DNA of 64,000 bases from JAFRXK01 sp045603305 (GCA_045603305.1 JAZULV010000059.1:1-64000), one strand, 5' to 3'; shown: positions 42,906 through 53,446, numbered from the stretch's first letter. The notes: a model not told the origin generated them from the sequence alone. Made by a program: numbers and translations.

Positions 42906-44150
42906 TCATTTATTAAAAATAAATTTTATTTTTCTATGCCGGCTGCTAACCGACTGTTCCGGATTTTCCGATTCTTTATTGAAATAATATATGCTAAGGT
43001 ACACCAATATCCACATAGTTACTGAACCTGAACCGGTAAGGTGATTAAATAACATATCCACAAACATATAAAGCATTATAATAAATGCTGCATTGCATTT
43101 TTTAGCAATATTAAAATTAAACCAGACAAATGAAATTGTTCCTATAATCGTAGTCTCAAGATAAATCTTCATATGATCATTATGAAGACTGACATGATCC
43201 ACTCCTGAATCCACGACATAACTAAAGCCTTCGTTAAGAGCCTTAATAGTTGAACCCAATCCATACTTCATGCCGTCTGATTCTAAAAGATACATTATCA
43301 TATCAAAACGTCCCAGAGTAAATCTGTAAATATTTATGTTGAATGTACTGTATATCCATCTTGCCAAATCTTCATTGCATATAGCTACAAGTACAAACGG
43401 TATTAAAATAAATATCACCTTTACCGTATTAAGCAGAATAGGATTCACCCTTTTATTCTTGTGCATAAAACCATAAAATACAAACAACACTATCGAGGTT
43501 ATTATTGCAATTCTCTTAAACGACATTATTGTAATAAACATACAAATAAATGCTTTAATTCTTTTATTAGCAAACAGGAAATAACTAATCATTATGCATG
43601 TATAAAAAGCAAAAATTCCTTCAAAAGGTGAAAAAGAATTAAAAAAGTCAATTTTTTTAAAGTTTTCTAATGTGAATCTTCCACCCATATAATAAAAATA
43701 CTGGAATACAGTCAAATAAAACGCTATATCAAAAATCATCTCAAAATCGTCATCAAAGACATTCACCATAACAAAAACAAATAACATAGGACATACCCAC
43801 TGAAAAAGCTCTACATAAGAATCCATATAGAAGCCATTCATCAATTGATATCCAACTGTTATTACACCAATTATGCCACACATAAGCAGTATGTTCTTGG
43901 TCTCATAGAGCATCTTGATATTTGGGAGTTTTCTTTTTTCAGGATCAGCATAACATACTACCAGACCACAAATTATAGCTATAACTTCCAGTAAATATTT
44001 TACTCGCATTCTATCTATTAAGTCGGCAAAATAATACAGAGGTCTTGTATCATCAGCTTTTACTTCACCAAATATAGCAATGGCGATACATGCGATAAAC
44101 AAAACTTTTAACCACGTATTCTTTCCAACCTTAATCTTTATTTTAAGCAT
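42906..44150 (-). CDS. Wzy/O-antigen-ligase-like membrane protein
   Basis: 414 residues with about ten to eleven membrane segments. A large external loop between about 275 and 340 carries LHNDHMKIYLETTIIG, resembling the polymerase/ligase motif. GAAGGAAG precedes the ATG. A Wzy-type polymerase would join repeat units at the outer face, which fits a Wzy/Wzx route, yet no Wzx is visible. Confidence 0.75.
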   Translation of the reverse strand: MLKIKIKVGKNTWLKVLFIACIAIAIFGEVKADDTRPLYYFADLIDRMRVKYLLEVIAIICGLVVCYADPEKRKLPNIKMLYETKNILLMCGIIGVITVGYQLMNGFYMDSYVELFQWVCPMLFVFVMVNVFDDDFEMIFDIAFYLTVFQYFYYMGGRFTLENFKKIDFFNSFSPFEGIFAFYTCIMISYFLFANKRIKAFICMFITIMSFKRIAIITSIVLFVFYGFMHKNKRVNPILLNTVKVIFILIPFVLVAICNEDLARWIYSTFNINIYRFTLGRFDMIMYLLESDGMKYGLGSTIKALNEGFSYVVDSGVDHVSLHNDHMKIYLETTIIGTISFVWFNFNIAKKCNAAFIIMLYMFVDMLFNHLTGSGSVTMWILVYLSIYYFNKESENPEQSVSSRHRKIKFIFNK

Positions 44151-44293
44151 CCTTGTCTTCCTTCAAATTAATAAAAACAATCCATATATGTACACTATCA
44201 ATACAATCACATAGTAAAAACATAATCTGCATGTGTTTAATAAACTACTTTTTATTTACACCCCGTTATCATATTATAATCGTTAATTATGTA

Positions 44294-45379
44294 CTATTTT
44301 ATAGCAAACAACACTTGCAAAACTTTTCCCATTTTTAATTTCTTAGCAATATATACTATTGCCACTGGCACAATCAGACTTGCAACTATACACGCTAACA
44401 TAACAACAGGAATAGGCAAATGCATCTTATTATATAATACAAGTCCAAGAACCGCACAACATAACTGTTGATGAATTAAATAAAAAGCCATGGTGTTTTT
44501 TCCCATATATTCTAAACCACGCTTAATAATGTTATTCTCCTGAGAAATATACTCAGAAAGTTTAACAAAACCAATAACTACTCCCCCAACAAAAACATTT
44601 ACAGGAAGCATCATAAATCCGCGTAAAATCGGCTGTGTCTGATAATCATAATAATAATTATGCATTACAAACATCATGATAAATGAAATCACTGAAAACA
44701 CGCCCATTTTCCAATTGTACTTTTTCAGTAACTGTTCATCAAAAACAACGCCTAAATAAAACCAAATAAAACTACCGCAAAAACCGGATATCAATCTGAT
44801 ACTGTCATATACCACAAATGCTCTCAGCAATAATCCGATAATGCTGATAGCCAGCAATACATATACTGTTTTTCTGCTGTCTTTTAATATGCGTTCAACA
44901 ACAAAAACTATCACCGACATCCAAAACAACAGATAAATAAACCACATATGATAAGCATATGGATTATGTCCGCTAATAAAGGCAAGGACATAAGCATCAA
45001 ACCTCATATACTCATAAGTTGTACCTTCTACTATGCCGGCTGCCTGAGGTATCTTTGAAACAATAAAAAAAACAACATATATAAGCATCGAATACACAAG
45101 CCATGGTACCAGTAATGTCTTTGCTTTTTTTATTACAAACTCTCCAATACTCTTATTACAGTTATTCTTTTTTGATAATTTATATGCGTAACCTGATAAA
45201 AAGAAAAATAAATCCATATGAAACAAATAAATTGCCCTGAATATCATCATACACATCTCATTATCTGTTCTCATCTCATCTCTGATAGCATGTCCAAATA
45301 TTACAATAAACATCGCTATACCTTTTGCAACATCTAACCATACTACTCTTTTAGATATCGTTACTGCATCCGTCCCCAT
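44294..45379 (-). CDS. Acyltransferase family 3 membrane protein
   Basis: 361 residues with about ten membrane segments. WLDVAKGIAMFIVIFGHA holds the conserved His of the family, and LFHMDLFFFLSGY is the second signature. Such proteins add acetyl or other acyl groups to extracellular sugars. First gene of the minus-strand glycan block; AGGGAGG precedes the ATG. The 220-nt region to fbp holds the divergent promoters, none with clear boxes. Confidence 0.87.
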   Translation of the reverse strand: MGTDAVTISKRVVWLDVAKGIAMFIVIFGHAIRDEMRTDNEMCMMIFRAIYLFHMDLFFFLSGYAYKLSKKNNCNKSIGEFVIKKAKTLLVPWLVYSMLIYVVFFIVSKIPQAAGIVEGTTYEYMRFDAYVLAFISGHNPYAYHMWFIYLLFWMSVIVFVVERILKDSRKTVYVLLAISIIGLLLRAFVVYDSIRLISGFCGSFIWFYLGVVFDEQLLKKYNWKMGVFSVISFIMMFVMHNYYYDYQTQPILRGFMMLPVNVFVGGVVIGFVKLSEYISQENNIIKRGLEYMGKNTMAFYLIHQQLCCAVLGLVLYNKMHLPIPVVMLACIVASLIVPVAIVYIAKKLKMGKVLQVLFAIK

Positions 45380-45599
45380 TGTGCCTCCCTGATATTTTTA
45401 TTAATAGTCTTAATTTATATTTACCTAGATATACTATTCTTCTTGCATTTTTAATAAATACTAATAAAATAATATTATAGATATTTATTATCTTTGTGAA
45501 TAAACTTTGTATTAAGCAAGTAAATTTTCTTGCCATCAAAACAGTCTTCTACAAACTAAAATATTAACATAATTATCATTATATATCAAGGAGAAGTTT

Positions 45600-47555
45600 A
45601 TGACAGACATCGAATTAGTATATTTAAAAACCCTTGCAAAACAGCACCCAAACATCGCTTCGGCCGCTACAGAGATTATCAATCTCCAGGCAATACTTAA
45701 CCTGCCAAAGGGCACTGAACATTTTCTTACCGACATTCATGGAGAGTTCGAACAGTTCAATCATGTACTTAAAAATGGTTCCGGTTCAGTAAAACGAAAA
45801 ATTGATGATGAATTTGGCAATACCCTCAGCATGAAAGACAAAAAGAGTCTGGCAACTCTTATTTACTACCCAAAAGAAAAACTGGAACTTATAGAAGAAG
45901 AGGAAGATAATTTAGAAGACTGGTATAAAATCACCCTGCACAGGCTTGTACAGATGACCAAACGTGTATCATCAAAATATACCCGTTCAAAAGTGCGCAA
46001 GGCACTTCCAAAGGATTTCGCATATATTATCGAAGAGCTTATCACAGAGAAGGAAGAACTTCATGATAAAGAAGCCTATTACAATGAAATTATTCATACA
46101 ATCATCAGAATAGGCAGAGCACCTGAATTTATAGTTGCCTTAAGCAAACTGATACAGCGCATGGTTATTGACCACCTTCACATTCTTGGAGATATTTACG
46201 ACAGAGGAGCAGGCCCTCATGTAATCATCGATACATTAAAGAACTACCACTCATTAGACATTCAATGGGGTAACCATGATATTGTGTGGATGGGTGCCGC
46301 CAGCGGTAACCTAGCCTGCATTGCCAATGTTATACGTATGTCGGTACGCTACGGCAATCTGGACACTCTTGAGGAAGGCTACGGCATCAACCTTGTACCC
46401 CTTGCAACCTTTGCTTTGAAACAGTACAAGAATGTTAATTGCGAAATCTTCGGTATAAAATACGGCAAGGACTACAATTTAAATGATCTCAGTCTGGATA
46501 TGAAGCTTCACAAGGCAATTGCTATTCTTCAGTTCAAGCTGGAGGGGCAGCTTATTATGCGCCGCCCGGAATTTAACATGGACAACCGACTCCTTCTTGA
46601 TAAGATTGATTTCAATAAGAAAACAATAACTATCGATGGTACAGAATATGAATTGAACGACACTGATTTCCCTACCATCGACCCTGAACACCCTTATGAG
46701 CTTTCACCGGAAGAAAAGGATGTTATGGACAGACTCCGTCAGGCATTTTTAAGATGCGACAAGCTACAGGAGCATGTTCGTTTCCTCTTCTCAAAGGGAA
46801 GTCTGTACAAGGTATACAATTCAAATCTCCTCTATCATGGATGTGTTCCACTAGATGAAAATGGTGACTTCTACAAGGTTTCTCTCTTTGGAAATACTTA
46901 CAGTGGCAAAGAACTGTACGACGAGCTTGAGCGCTACGCAAGAAAAGGTTACTTCGCAAAGAATGCGGAAGAACGTTCCAAGGGTCAGGATATTCTCTGG
47001 TACCTCTGGTCCGGCCAGTATTCTCCTGTATTCGGCAAAGACAAGATGGCAACCTTTGAAAGATATTTTATTAGCGACAAGGCTGCTCACAAAGAAATCA
47101 AAAATAACTATTATAATCTGCTCGACAATGAAGAGGTTATCAACAAGATTCTTGTTGAATTCGGGCTTGATGCTACCAATTCACATATTATAAATGGTCA
47201 TGTACCTGTAGAGCTCAAGAAAGGCGACTCTCCGGTGAAATGCGGAGGCAAGCTTCTTATCATTGATGGAGGCTTCTCTAAGGCATATCAGAGCAAAACA
47301 GGTATAGCCGGCTACACCCTTGTATACAATTCTCATGGTATGAGTCTTGTTGCCCATGAACCTTTCGAATCTACAGAAGCAGCAATTAAAAATGAATCTG
47401 ATATTTTTTCAGAACACTACCCTGTTGAGACTACACCTCGCAGAATTTTAGTTGCAGACACTGACATCGGAAAGGAATTAAGAATAAGCATCGAAAAACT
47501 CGAAGAGCTTCTTAAGGCTTATCAGGATGGTATAATTGTCGAAAAGTATTCATAA
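45600..47555 (+). CDS. fbp: Class III fructose-1,6-bisphosphatase
   Basis: 651 residues, the usual Firmicutes class III length, with a metallophosphatase core: LGDIYDRGAGPHVIID, WGNHDIVWMGAASGN and INGHVPVELKKGDSPVKCGG, plus DGGFSKAYQSKTGIAGY for substrate. Key gluconeogenic step, unrelated to classes I and II. AAGGAG precedes the ATG. A monocistronic unit ended by a strong terminator. Confidence 0.96.
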   Translation: MTDIELVYLKTLAKQHPNIASAATEIINLQAILNLPKGTEHFLTDIHGEFEQFNHVLKNGSGSVKRKIDDEFGNTLSMKDKKSLATLIYYPKEKLELIEEEEDNLEDWYKITLHRLVQMTKRVSSKYTRSKVRKALPKDFAYIIEELITEKEELHDKEAYYNEIIHTIIRIGRAPEFIVALSKLIQRMVIDHLHILGDIYDRGAGPHVIIDTLKNYHSLDIQWGNHDIVWMGAASGNLACIANVIRMSVRYGNLDTLEEGYGINLVPLATFALKQYKNVNCEIFGIKYGKDYNLNDLSLDMKLHKAIAILQFKLEGQLIMRRPEFNMDNRLLLDKIDFNKKTITIDGTEYELNDTDFPTIDPEHPYELSPEEKDVMDRLRQAFLRCDKLQEHVRFLFSKGSLYKVYNSNLLYHGCVPLDENGDFYKVSLFGNTYSGKELYDELERYARKGYFAKNAEERSKGQDILWYLWSGQYSPVFGKDKMATFERYFISDKAAHKEIKNNYYNLLDNEEVINKILVEFGLDATNSHIINGHVPVELKKGDSPVKCGGKLLIIDGGFSKAYQSKTGIAGYTLVYNSHGMSLVAHEPFESTEAAIKNESDIFSEHYPVETTPRRILVADTDIGKELRISIEKLEELLKAYQDGIIVEKYS

Positions 47556-47564
47556 ACACACAAC

Positions 47565-47612
47565 AACCCTTTTATCAGAATAATTCACATCTGATAAAAG
47601 GGTTATATTTTT
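47565..47612 (+). terminator. Terminator of fbp
   Basis: Perfect 15-bp stem AACCCTTTTATCAGA (47565-47579) with TCTGATAAAAGGGTT (47590-47604), then ATATTTTT. The following 100 nt up to the next gene show nothing. Confidence 0.92.
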
Positions 47613-47717
47613 AACATTTACATAAACCGAATTGTTTCATTTCTAACCAACCGGGTGATTTGGACTTATACTGCATCCATGTATGATTAACTCACATAGT
47701 GCTAAAACTGATTCCCG

Positions 47718-48821
47718 CTAAAATCCCATCGACATAACTAATACAAGTATCGCTAAAAAACTGAAATTGAAGCCTGAAAAGACTTTAACATAGTAACCGC
47801 CTCTACCCGGATTATGCTTTGTGTATTCCCTAAAGGTTATAAGACTTGCCAGCGACGCAATCAATGTACCGACACCACCTATATTAACACCAAGCAACAG
47901 CTCCCTGTAATTATCGGTAAACTGGGACAGAAGTATCGCTGAAGGTACATTACTAATAACCTGACATGACAAAACACTTACAACAAGTGTACTCTTATCC
48001 AGAAGAAAGCTAAACCCTTCTCTAACCGGCTCAATTCTCGCCATATTTCCTGAGAATACAAAGAATGCCACAAAGGTTAACAGCAAAGGATAGTCTACCA
48101 TTTTAAGTGCTTTCCTATCCGCAAAAAGAAGCACGGCAGGAATAACTATTAATCCAATATAATAAGGCACACCTCTGAATACAATTACAATTGCAAGAGC
48201 AAATAATATAGAATACAATACTGTTCTCTTAGGATCCAGCTTTACACCATCATCCTCTATCTCAAGAGGCTCATTCTTTATAAAAAGACAGCATATCGTT
48301 ATCAGCATTATAGAAATAATAAATGGTGCAAACATAATGCTTATAAACTCACCATTCGGAATATTGAACTTAGTATATAGGTACAGATTCTGGGGATTGC
48401 CGAAAGGAGTAAGCATACCGCCAAGATTAGCTGCTATATTCTGCATTATAAATGTAAATGCCATGTACTTCTCTTTACCGGTTGTACTAAGCACAAAGTA
48501 TCCAAGAGGCAGAAATGTAAGCAACGCCATATCATTGGCAATAAGCATAGAACCGATAAAGGTTATGTACACTAATGCAAGTATGGACATCCTTGCGTTC
48601 TTAAAGCACTTCACTATCTTCTTTGCAAGAATGTAAAAGAAGTTTATGTTTTTAAAGGCACATACCACCGCAAGCACGCAGAACAGGCAAGTCAGTGTCT
48701 TCAAATCAAAATATCCCAGATACTCCTTATCCGGCGGTACAATAAGTGACGTAATAACTGCCGCACAAATTGCAATAGTAAGCACCACGTTCTTTTTTAC
48801 ATATCCAAATATTACTCTCAT
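47718..48821 (-). CDS. ArsB/CitT-like anion transporter
   Basis: 367 residues from the ATG at 48821 (GGAG 6 nt upstream). About ten membrane segments; NDMALLTFLPLG and GGMLTPFGNPQNLYLY are conserved half-repeat loops of the ion transporter superfamily (citrate, arsenite or SLC13-like). No arsenic genes are nearby, so the substrate is probably an organic or inorganic anion. Single gene with its own promoter. Confidence 0.82.
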   Translation of the reverse strand: MRVIFGYVKKNVVLTIAICAAVITSLIVPPDKEYLGYFDLKTLTCLFCVLAVVCAFKNINFFYILAKKIVKCFKNARMSILALVYITFIGSMLIANDMALLTFLPLGYFVLSTTGKEKYMAFTFIMQNIAANLGGMLTPFGNPQNLYLYTKFNIPNGEFISIMFAPFIISIMLITICCLFIKNEPLEIEDDGVKLDPKRTVLYSILFALAIVIVFRGVPYYIGLIVIPAVLLFADRKALKMVDYPLLLTFVAFFVFSGNMARIEPVREGFSFLLDKSTLVVSVLSCQVISNVPSAILLSQFTDNYRELLLGVNIGGVGTLIASLASLITFREYTKHNPGRGGYYVKVFSGFNFSFLAILVLVMSMGF

Positions 48822-48868
48822 GCTAATCTCCATTCTGTGTTGTTATCTACTACATGCACACCTTGTCT

Positions 48869-48896
48869 ATTCTAGCAAATAGTTTTATAAAATCAA
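48869..48896 (-). promoter_or_regulatory. Promoter of the anion transporter gene
   Basis: Minus strand: TTGATT -35 (48891-48896), 16-nt spacer and TAGAAT -10 (48869-48874) with TGC extension, about 40 nt before the start. Confidence 0.65.
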
Positions 48897-48920
48897 TCAC
48901 AAAATGAATTATTTTTGATG

Positions 48921-51900
48921 TTAATCGTTCTGTGTTCCGAATAATTCATCAAATTTTTTCTCCAACTCACGCTGTATCTCTAACAACTCCTCCCGCCTTT
49001 TCTGCTCTTCAATTATCTCATTGTCTACTGCCGAATTAATATAAGGAGCAAGACGTGATACCCCCAGCGAATGATCATATCTCATCCTGAGCAAATTAGT
49101 CTTACCGATTCCCGCACTACCTTTGGAAGTAAAATAAGAATCATTTTCCGGCCTTCTTCTGCTGCCTCTTGTCATCTTAGATATAGTAGCATTAAGGAAT
49201 TTAACAACGTCCCTATCCAGCTCATTACCCTTTTCCTTAATAAAGCTTTCCAGTGCAATATATGCTTCTTCTGTAATTCCATCACCTTCAATTATAATCG
49301 AATTGACTATAACTCCAAAACTATCTTTCTCGCCATATTCAACACATGAGTCAAAAAGGTGTTCAAGATTTCCCCTGCTGAATTCACATTTCAAAAGTTC
49401 TGTCTCAATTTCAATAATACGCTTATCATTCTCGTAATAAGAACACAACAAATTATATATATGCCATTTCCTCTTGTCTGTTCCATAAACATTTCTGGCT
49501 GTTTCAAACAGCTTCCTTGCCAAAGCTTCATTATTATCATCAGTATTTTCTAGAAGAAGCTTCATAATGGTACAGTATTCCGGTGTCTCATGCATGCTTT
49601 CGTCTGCTAAAAACCTATTATAAGCTGCATTCAGATATTCAATTGCCGTACTCTTTTCTCCTTCTTCCAGACAAAGTTCAAATAACCATTTATATATATC
49701 AGCAATGAAATAGGTGTTTTCAATTTCATTAGCCAGGTCTAAAGCCTTTAATAAGTATTCCTTAGCTTCTTCAAATTCATCGCAGTTTTTGCCGATTTTG
49801 GTATATAACATAATGCGGGTGATTACCATTTCATTTTGAAGATTATTGGAATCGATGTATTCAAATACAGGTTGCGCAGCTTCGCTCAGTTCTACTCTGT
49901 CAGTAAATGAAAATGCCCTGAAAATCATTTTTTGAATAATAACCATATAAATATTATTATGTCCTGGAGCCGCAGACTCCTCATATATGATATTACCCGG
50001 CTTTAACGGTTTTACATTATCATATTCATATATTTCTGAACCAAGACTATAAGCTTCCTCAAAATATGTATAGGCTGCATTCTCTTCTATATTAACTGAA
50101 GAATAATCTCCCTGATATGCCAAAATAGCAATACCCATATCACAGTTGTTAACAATAGACTGATATACATCTAAGAACCTTGAATACTGCCATAATAACT
50201 CTCCCATCATATCTCTTAATTCTACTGTGTTGTATGACATCTTCCAGCTCTTTGCTTCCAAAAGATTGAATGCTGCGTACTGGTCATTCTCAAAATAAAG
50301 AGAAGTCAATTCCTCAAATTCACGAATGGCCTCTTGCTTATTTTTATAATTCATACAGCATCTGCTGTATACATTATAGCATCTGAGCAAATCATAATTA
50401 GCAACTTTATATTGTCTGAAATATGCAATTAACCTCTCAAGATATCTTTGTCCGTCAATGATTCTGTACTCACGGGAAACTCTGCCAAACACACAGGCAA
50501 ATTCAGCAAATTCGTGCAGGTGTTCCATATCAAATTCAATGTAATTTATAATCTCATAGGCTTCGTAAATTACCTTTTTAGCAGAAGCTTCCTTAAGCTG
50601 CCTTAACAAACTTTCAGCAAGTTTTACTAAGGCAGTAATATGCATCCAGCTTCCGTACTCACTGTTTTGTGCTACAGTTCTGAATTTAGTTTCTGCCCCG
50701 GACACACTTTCATACTTGAGCAGATAAATCGCCTCACACAATCTGTTTTTGTCGTCTACCTGTTCTTCGTGCAAATTATTATACGAAATCATTTCACACA
50801 AAAACTCATTTGCCCTGTCGAAATTCTTGATACAAAGAGAATCGGCAAATTCAATATCATAAAGAGCGAGCTTTGCAATAAGAAATTCCCAGTATGACTT
50901 ATGTGAAAACTTATACATACCATCGCTGGTACGATTAAGCATAGCATGTCCCTTTAACTTTATAGCCTTTATACCGGACATACCCTTTTCTTTATCTTCC
51001 GGATAAATACCTACACTGCCATTCTTCATCCAGTTGTAATAAATCTGCTTTGCTAAATTTAAACATTCTTCATAAAGGTCTTTTCCCAGTTCCTCATCTA
51101 TGCTTCGTCTTTCACGCTCTATCCATTTACTGAAAAGAAATTCATACAGTTCAAAATCATATGTAAACCTGCGGTTTTCCACAATGATTTCATCCATGAA
51201 CTTAAGAAGCAAAGGCCTTACCGACAAATTCTTATTCTGTTCAATAACCTCCCATGCCAGCTTCATCTTTCTGTTATTGAAATGATATTTTATCCTCAGA
51301 TATTTTTTAATATCCTCATCTGTAAAAGGTGTAATATAAAACTTATTTGAACTGGAAAGCTTGCTGGATACTGATACACTATTTTTATTATTAGTCAGCT
51401 TTTCATTAATCTCACTGGCAAAGAAATTGGTACGTGCTGTAATAATTACACGGTAGAAATTTCTTGTTGCCCTCTCTAATCTGTTCGCAAACTCACTATA
51501 ATTTGCTACCGCACTGTCATTTTCATCTAATGCATCAAGCAGCAGCACAGTATTTGCCTGATCTTCAATTTTCTCTATTCGATTAATACAGTTTTCATCC
51601 TGCAGTGAAATAAATACACATTTATATTTGTGCATTTTTAAAGTCTGATAGTACAAATTAATCAGAAAAGTGGTCTTGCCCATACCACAATCGCCAAGGC
51701 ACAGATAATACTTTTTACCCTCTTTAATGCTGTATTCATACTTGATAAACCTGTCTATCAGAAGCGGCTCTTTTTCCCTGCCCCTTTTTTCATCTTCATA
51801 AACTGTATATTCCGGCGCAGGTTCATCATTATTTGAAGGGTCGATAGTAGAAAATCTTGTAGGAACAAAATTATTAATTGCATAATATACATCCTTAGAG

Positions 51901-52127
51901 TCCATAAAGCTTAAGCCTTCATAAACTTTTTTCTTTATGAACCAATTTGTTAAAATATACTTATATAGTCTGACCGCGTACTTTCCAACAGGAATAAATA
52001 TGAATTTAACTACAAGAAAAATAACCGCAGCTATTACAATCGCAGGTATAGCCGTCTCCCAGGTGGTTCCTTTGGACTTTTCATGTATATCCCATAAAAG
52101 CTCCCACATATCTTTTACATCAGGCAT
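48921..52127 (-). CDS. Membrane-anchored NACHT-type NTPase with repeats
   Basis: 1068 residues. An N-terminal membrane segment (about 26-48) is followed by a basic stretch and a STAND/NACHT P-loop domain: Walker A GDCGMGKTT (145-153), Walker B LLLDALDE (196-203) and the NACHT-like sensor Arg in ITARTNFFA. A winged-helix-like region follows (about 330-430, with FSHKSYWEFLIA), then about 500 residues of helical TPR-like repeats and a charged coiled tail (EEQKRREELLEIQREL). GGGGGG stands 6 nt before the ATG. Such NTPases are common in bacterial defence and signalling. The membrane anchor would be the effector or localisation part. Adjacent GTPase gene upstream. Function inferred only. Confidence 0.8.
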   Translation of the reverse strand: MPDVKDMWELLWDIHEKSKGTTWETAIPAIVIAAVIFLVVKFIFIPVGKYAVRLYKYILTNWFIKKKVYEGLSFMDSKDVYYAINNFVPTRFSTIDPSNNDEPAPEYTVYEDEKRGREKEPLLIDRFIKYEYSIKEGKKYYLCLGDCGMGKTTFLINLYYQTLKMHKYKCVFISLQDENCINRIEKIEDQANTVLLLDALDENDSAVANYSEFANRLERATRNFYRVIITARTNFFASEINEKLTNNKNSVSVSSKLSSSNKFYITPFTDEDIKKYLRIKYHFNNRKMKLAWEVIEQNKNLSVRPLLLKFMDEIIVENRRFTYDFELYEFLFSKWIERERRSIDEELGKDLYEECLNLAKQIYYNWMKNGSVGIYPEDKEKGMSGIKAIKLKGHAMLNRTSDGMYKFSHKSYWEFLIAKLALYDIEFADSLCIKNFDRANEFLCEMISYNNLHEEQVDDKNRLCEAIYLLKYESVSGAETKFRTVAQNSEYGSWMHITALVKLAESLLRQLKEASAKKVIYEAYEIINYIEFDMEHLHEFAEFACVFGRVSREYRIIDGQRYLERLIAYFRQYKVANYDLLRCYNVYSRCCMNYKNKQEAIREFEELTSLYFENDQYAAFNLLEAKSWKMSYNTVELRDMMGELLWQYSRFLDVYQSIVNNCDMGIAILAYQGDYSSVNIEENAAYTYFEEAYSLGSEIYEYDNVKPLKPGNIIYEESAAPGHNNIYMVIIQKMIFRAFSFTDRVELSEAAQPVFEYIDSNNLQNEMVITRIMLYTKIGKNCDEFEEAKEYLLKALDLANEIENTYFIADIYKWLFELCLEEGEKSTAIEYLNAAYNRFLADESMHETPEYCTIMKLLLENTDDNNEALARKLFETARNVYGTDKRKWHIYNLLCSYYENDKRIIEIETELLKCEFSRGNLEHLFDSCVEYGEKDSFGVIVNSIIIEGDGITEEAYIALESFIKEKGNELDRDVVKFLNATISKMTRGSRRRPENDSYFTSKGSAGIGKTNLLRMRYDHSLGVSRLAPYINSAVDNEIIEEQKRREELLEIQRELEKKFDELFGTQND

Positions 52128-52171
52128 AACAATCCCCCCTTATCATCTGTATTTACTGATAATTTTAAAAT

Positions 52172-52247
52172 AAAAAGTTGCAGCCAACATAACTTTTACA
52201 TAGACATCCCTATAATCTAAATCAAGCATCGTATCAACCTGCAACTT
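52172..52247 (-). terminator. Long-loop hairpin/terminator between GTPase and NACHT genes
   Basis: On the minus strand AAGTTGCAG (52239-52247) pairs with CTGCAACTT (52175-52183) across a loop of about 55 nt and is followed by T-rich DNA. It lies after the GTPase stop and before the NACHT start, so it may end or attenuate the upstream transcript. Confidence 0.55.
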
Positions 52248-52255
52248 CTTATATA

Positions 52256-53446
52256 TTAATTATTCTTTTCATCAACGTAATCGCTATAATTTGCACTTAT
52301 AGCATTTTTATCTTTTCTATTTGCTTTAAGCTGTTCCTTGAAAAGTTCCTTTATCTTTCTAATAGCATCTTTGCTATTTAAGTCATTGGCATCAATCTCG
52401 CCCTTGTAAACAGACTCCATAAGCTTGATATACGCTTCGCCCAAGGCTGTGGTTAATAACCCTGCCGTTGCTCCTGATATAGTACCGCCAATAATCGTAC
52501 CTGCTCCCGGCACAAGTTTTAATAAATTTGATACTATTGTCCTGCCGGCTATGGTTGCACCACTCGTTCCAAGAGCGGATGAAACGAAAGCAACAATCAA
52601 GCTGGTGCTTACATTCACCCCAAATATAGCAGTAATCGAAGCAATCATAGTTACCTGAGTAGGTATGAGAAGAGTGGCGTCAGCAAAAGGAATCGGTGCA
52701 AAACCTTCACCAAAGGCTGCTGCTACTGCTGTCGCTACTGCCCCATGAGCACGTCTTTTTTTTTCCTCTAAAGATGCTTTCTGAACATTTTGCAGGGTAT
52801 CAATAAGCTCCTCCGGCAGCGCTTCTCCCATAACTGAAATCAATGTATCCAAACCATATGCCTTCACAACATATTCATCATCAATCTCATAATCAGCTGC
52901 AAGCACCGGCACAATCTGAACGACATCAAGGTTCTCATCCAAGAGCATATTCTTAAGAATCGCGGCATTTTTCTTTGAGAAGGACTGGGTAAGCACTACA
53001 ATTACGGGAACCTGGGTTATCTTGTTCTCTTCTGCAAAATCTCTAAGCCACTGAATCTCCTCCGGCTCAATTCGGTTAGAAGCAGTATTAATACAGTACC
53101 AGATACAGTGAATTGCTTCATTCACATCTTTTGATACAAGTCCTTTTCTGATAACTTCAACAACTTCTTTCTTAACCTCTTTCTGAACCTCCTGACCAAG
53201 TTCAAACCCACGGGTATCATATACGCTTAAAGGAAAGCCTTTCTTACTGATTTTACGCATATGGGTGGTAACCGGTTTACCCATGCCGGTCTCCACGAGA
53301 TTTTCCCTGAATACACTGTTAATAAGCGTACTTTTACCAACACCGGTCTTACCCGCAACAATTATATTTAAAGTTTTAAGATTTCTTATTTTTTCATTTA
53401 TTGCTTTCAGGCAATCTTCAACTATCTTATTGGTGTTAATCTCCAT
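52256..53446 (-). CDS. Era-like GTPase with C-terminal DUF697 domain
   Basis: 396 residues. G1 GKTGVGKST (32-40), G2 Thr at about 60 in GKPVTTH, and G3 DTRG (77-80) are clear; the G4 position is TQSF rather than NKxD, so guanine specificity may be relaxed. A DUF697-like domain follows at about 235-350 with glycine-rich hydrophobic helices (ATAVAAAFGEGFAPIPFAD, VPGAGTIIGGTISG), suggesting membrane association. The C-terminus is charged. Encoded upstream of the NACHT NTPase on the same strand; probably a functional pair. GAGGGA precedes the ATG. Confidence 0.85.
   Translation of the reverse strand: MEINTNKIVEDCLKAINEKIRNLKTLNIIVAGKTGVGKSTLINSVFRENLVETGMGKPVTTHMRKISKKGFPLSVYDTRGFELGQEVQKEVKKEVVEVIRKGLVSKDVNEAIHCIWYCINTASNRIEPEEIQWLRDFAEENKITQVPVIVVLTQSFSKKNAAILKNMLLDENLDVVQIVPVLAADYEIDDEYVVKAYGLDTLISVMGEALPEELIDTLQNVQKASLEEKKRRAHGAVATAVAAAFGEGFAPIPFADATLLIPTQVTMIASITAIFGVNVSTSLIVAFVSSALGTSGATIAGRTIVSNLLKLVPGAGTIIGGTISGATAGLLTTALGEAYIKLMESVYKGEIDANDLNSKDAIRKIKELFKEQLKANRKDKNAISANYSDYVDEKNN

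Noticed and set aside
45351..45539. Possible 62-residue minus-strand gene before the acyltransferase
   Set aside because: Overlaps the start and ribosome site of the acyltransferase gene, and shows no domain or ribosome site of its own.
47718..48821. Arsenite resistance operon
   Set aside because: No arsR, arsC or arsA nearby; only general superfamily similarity supports an ArsB label.
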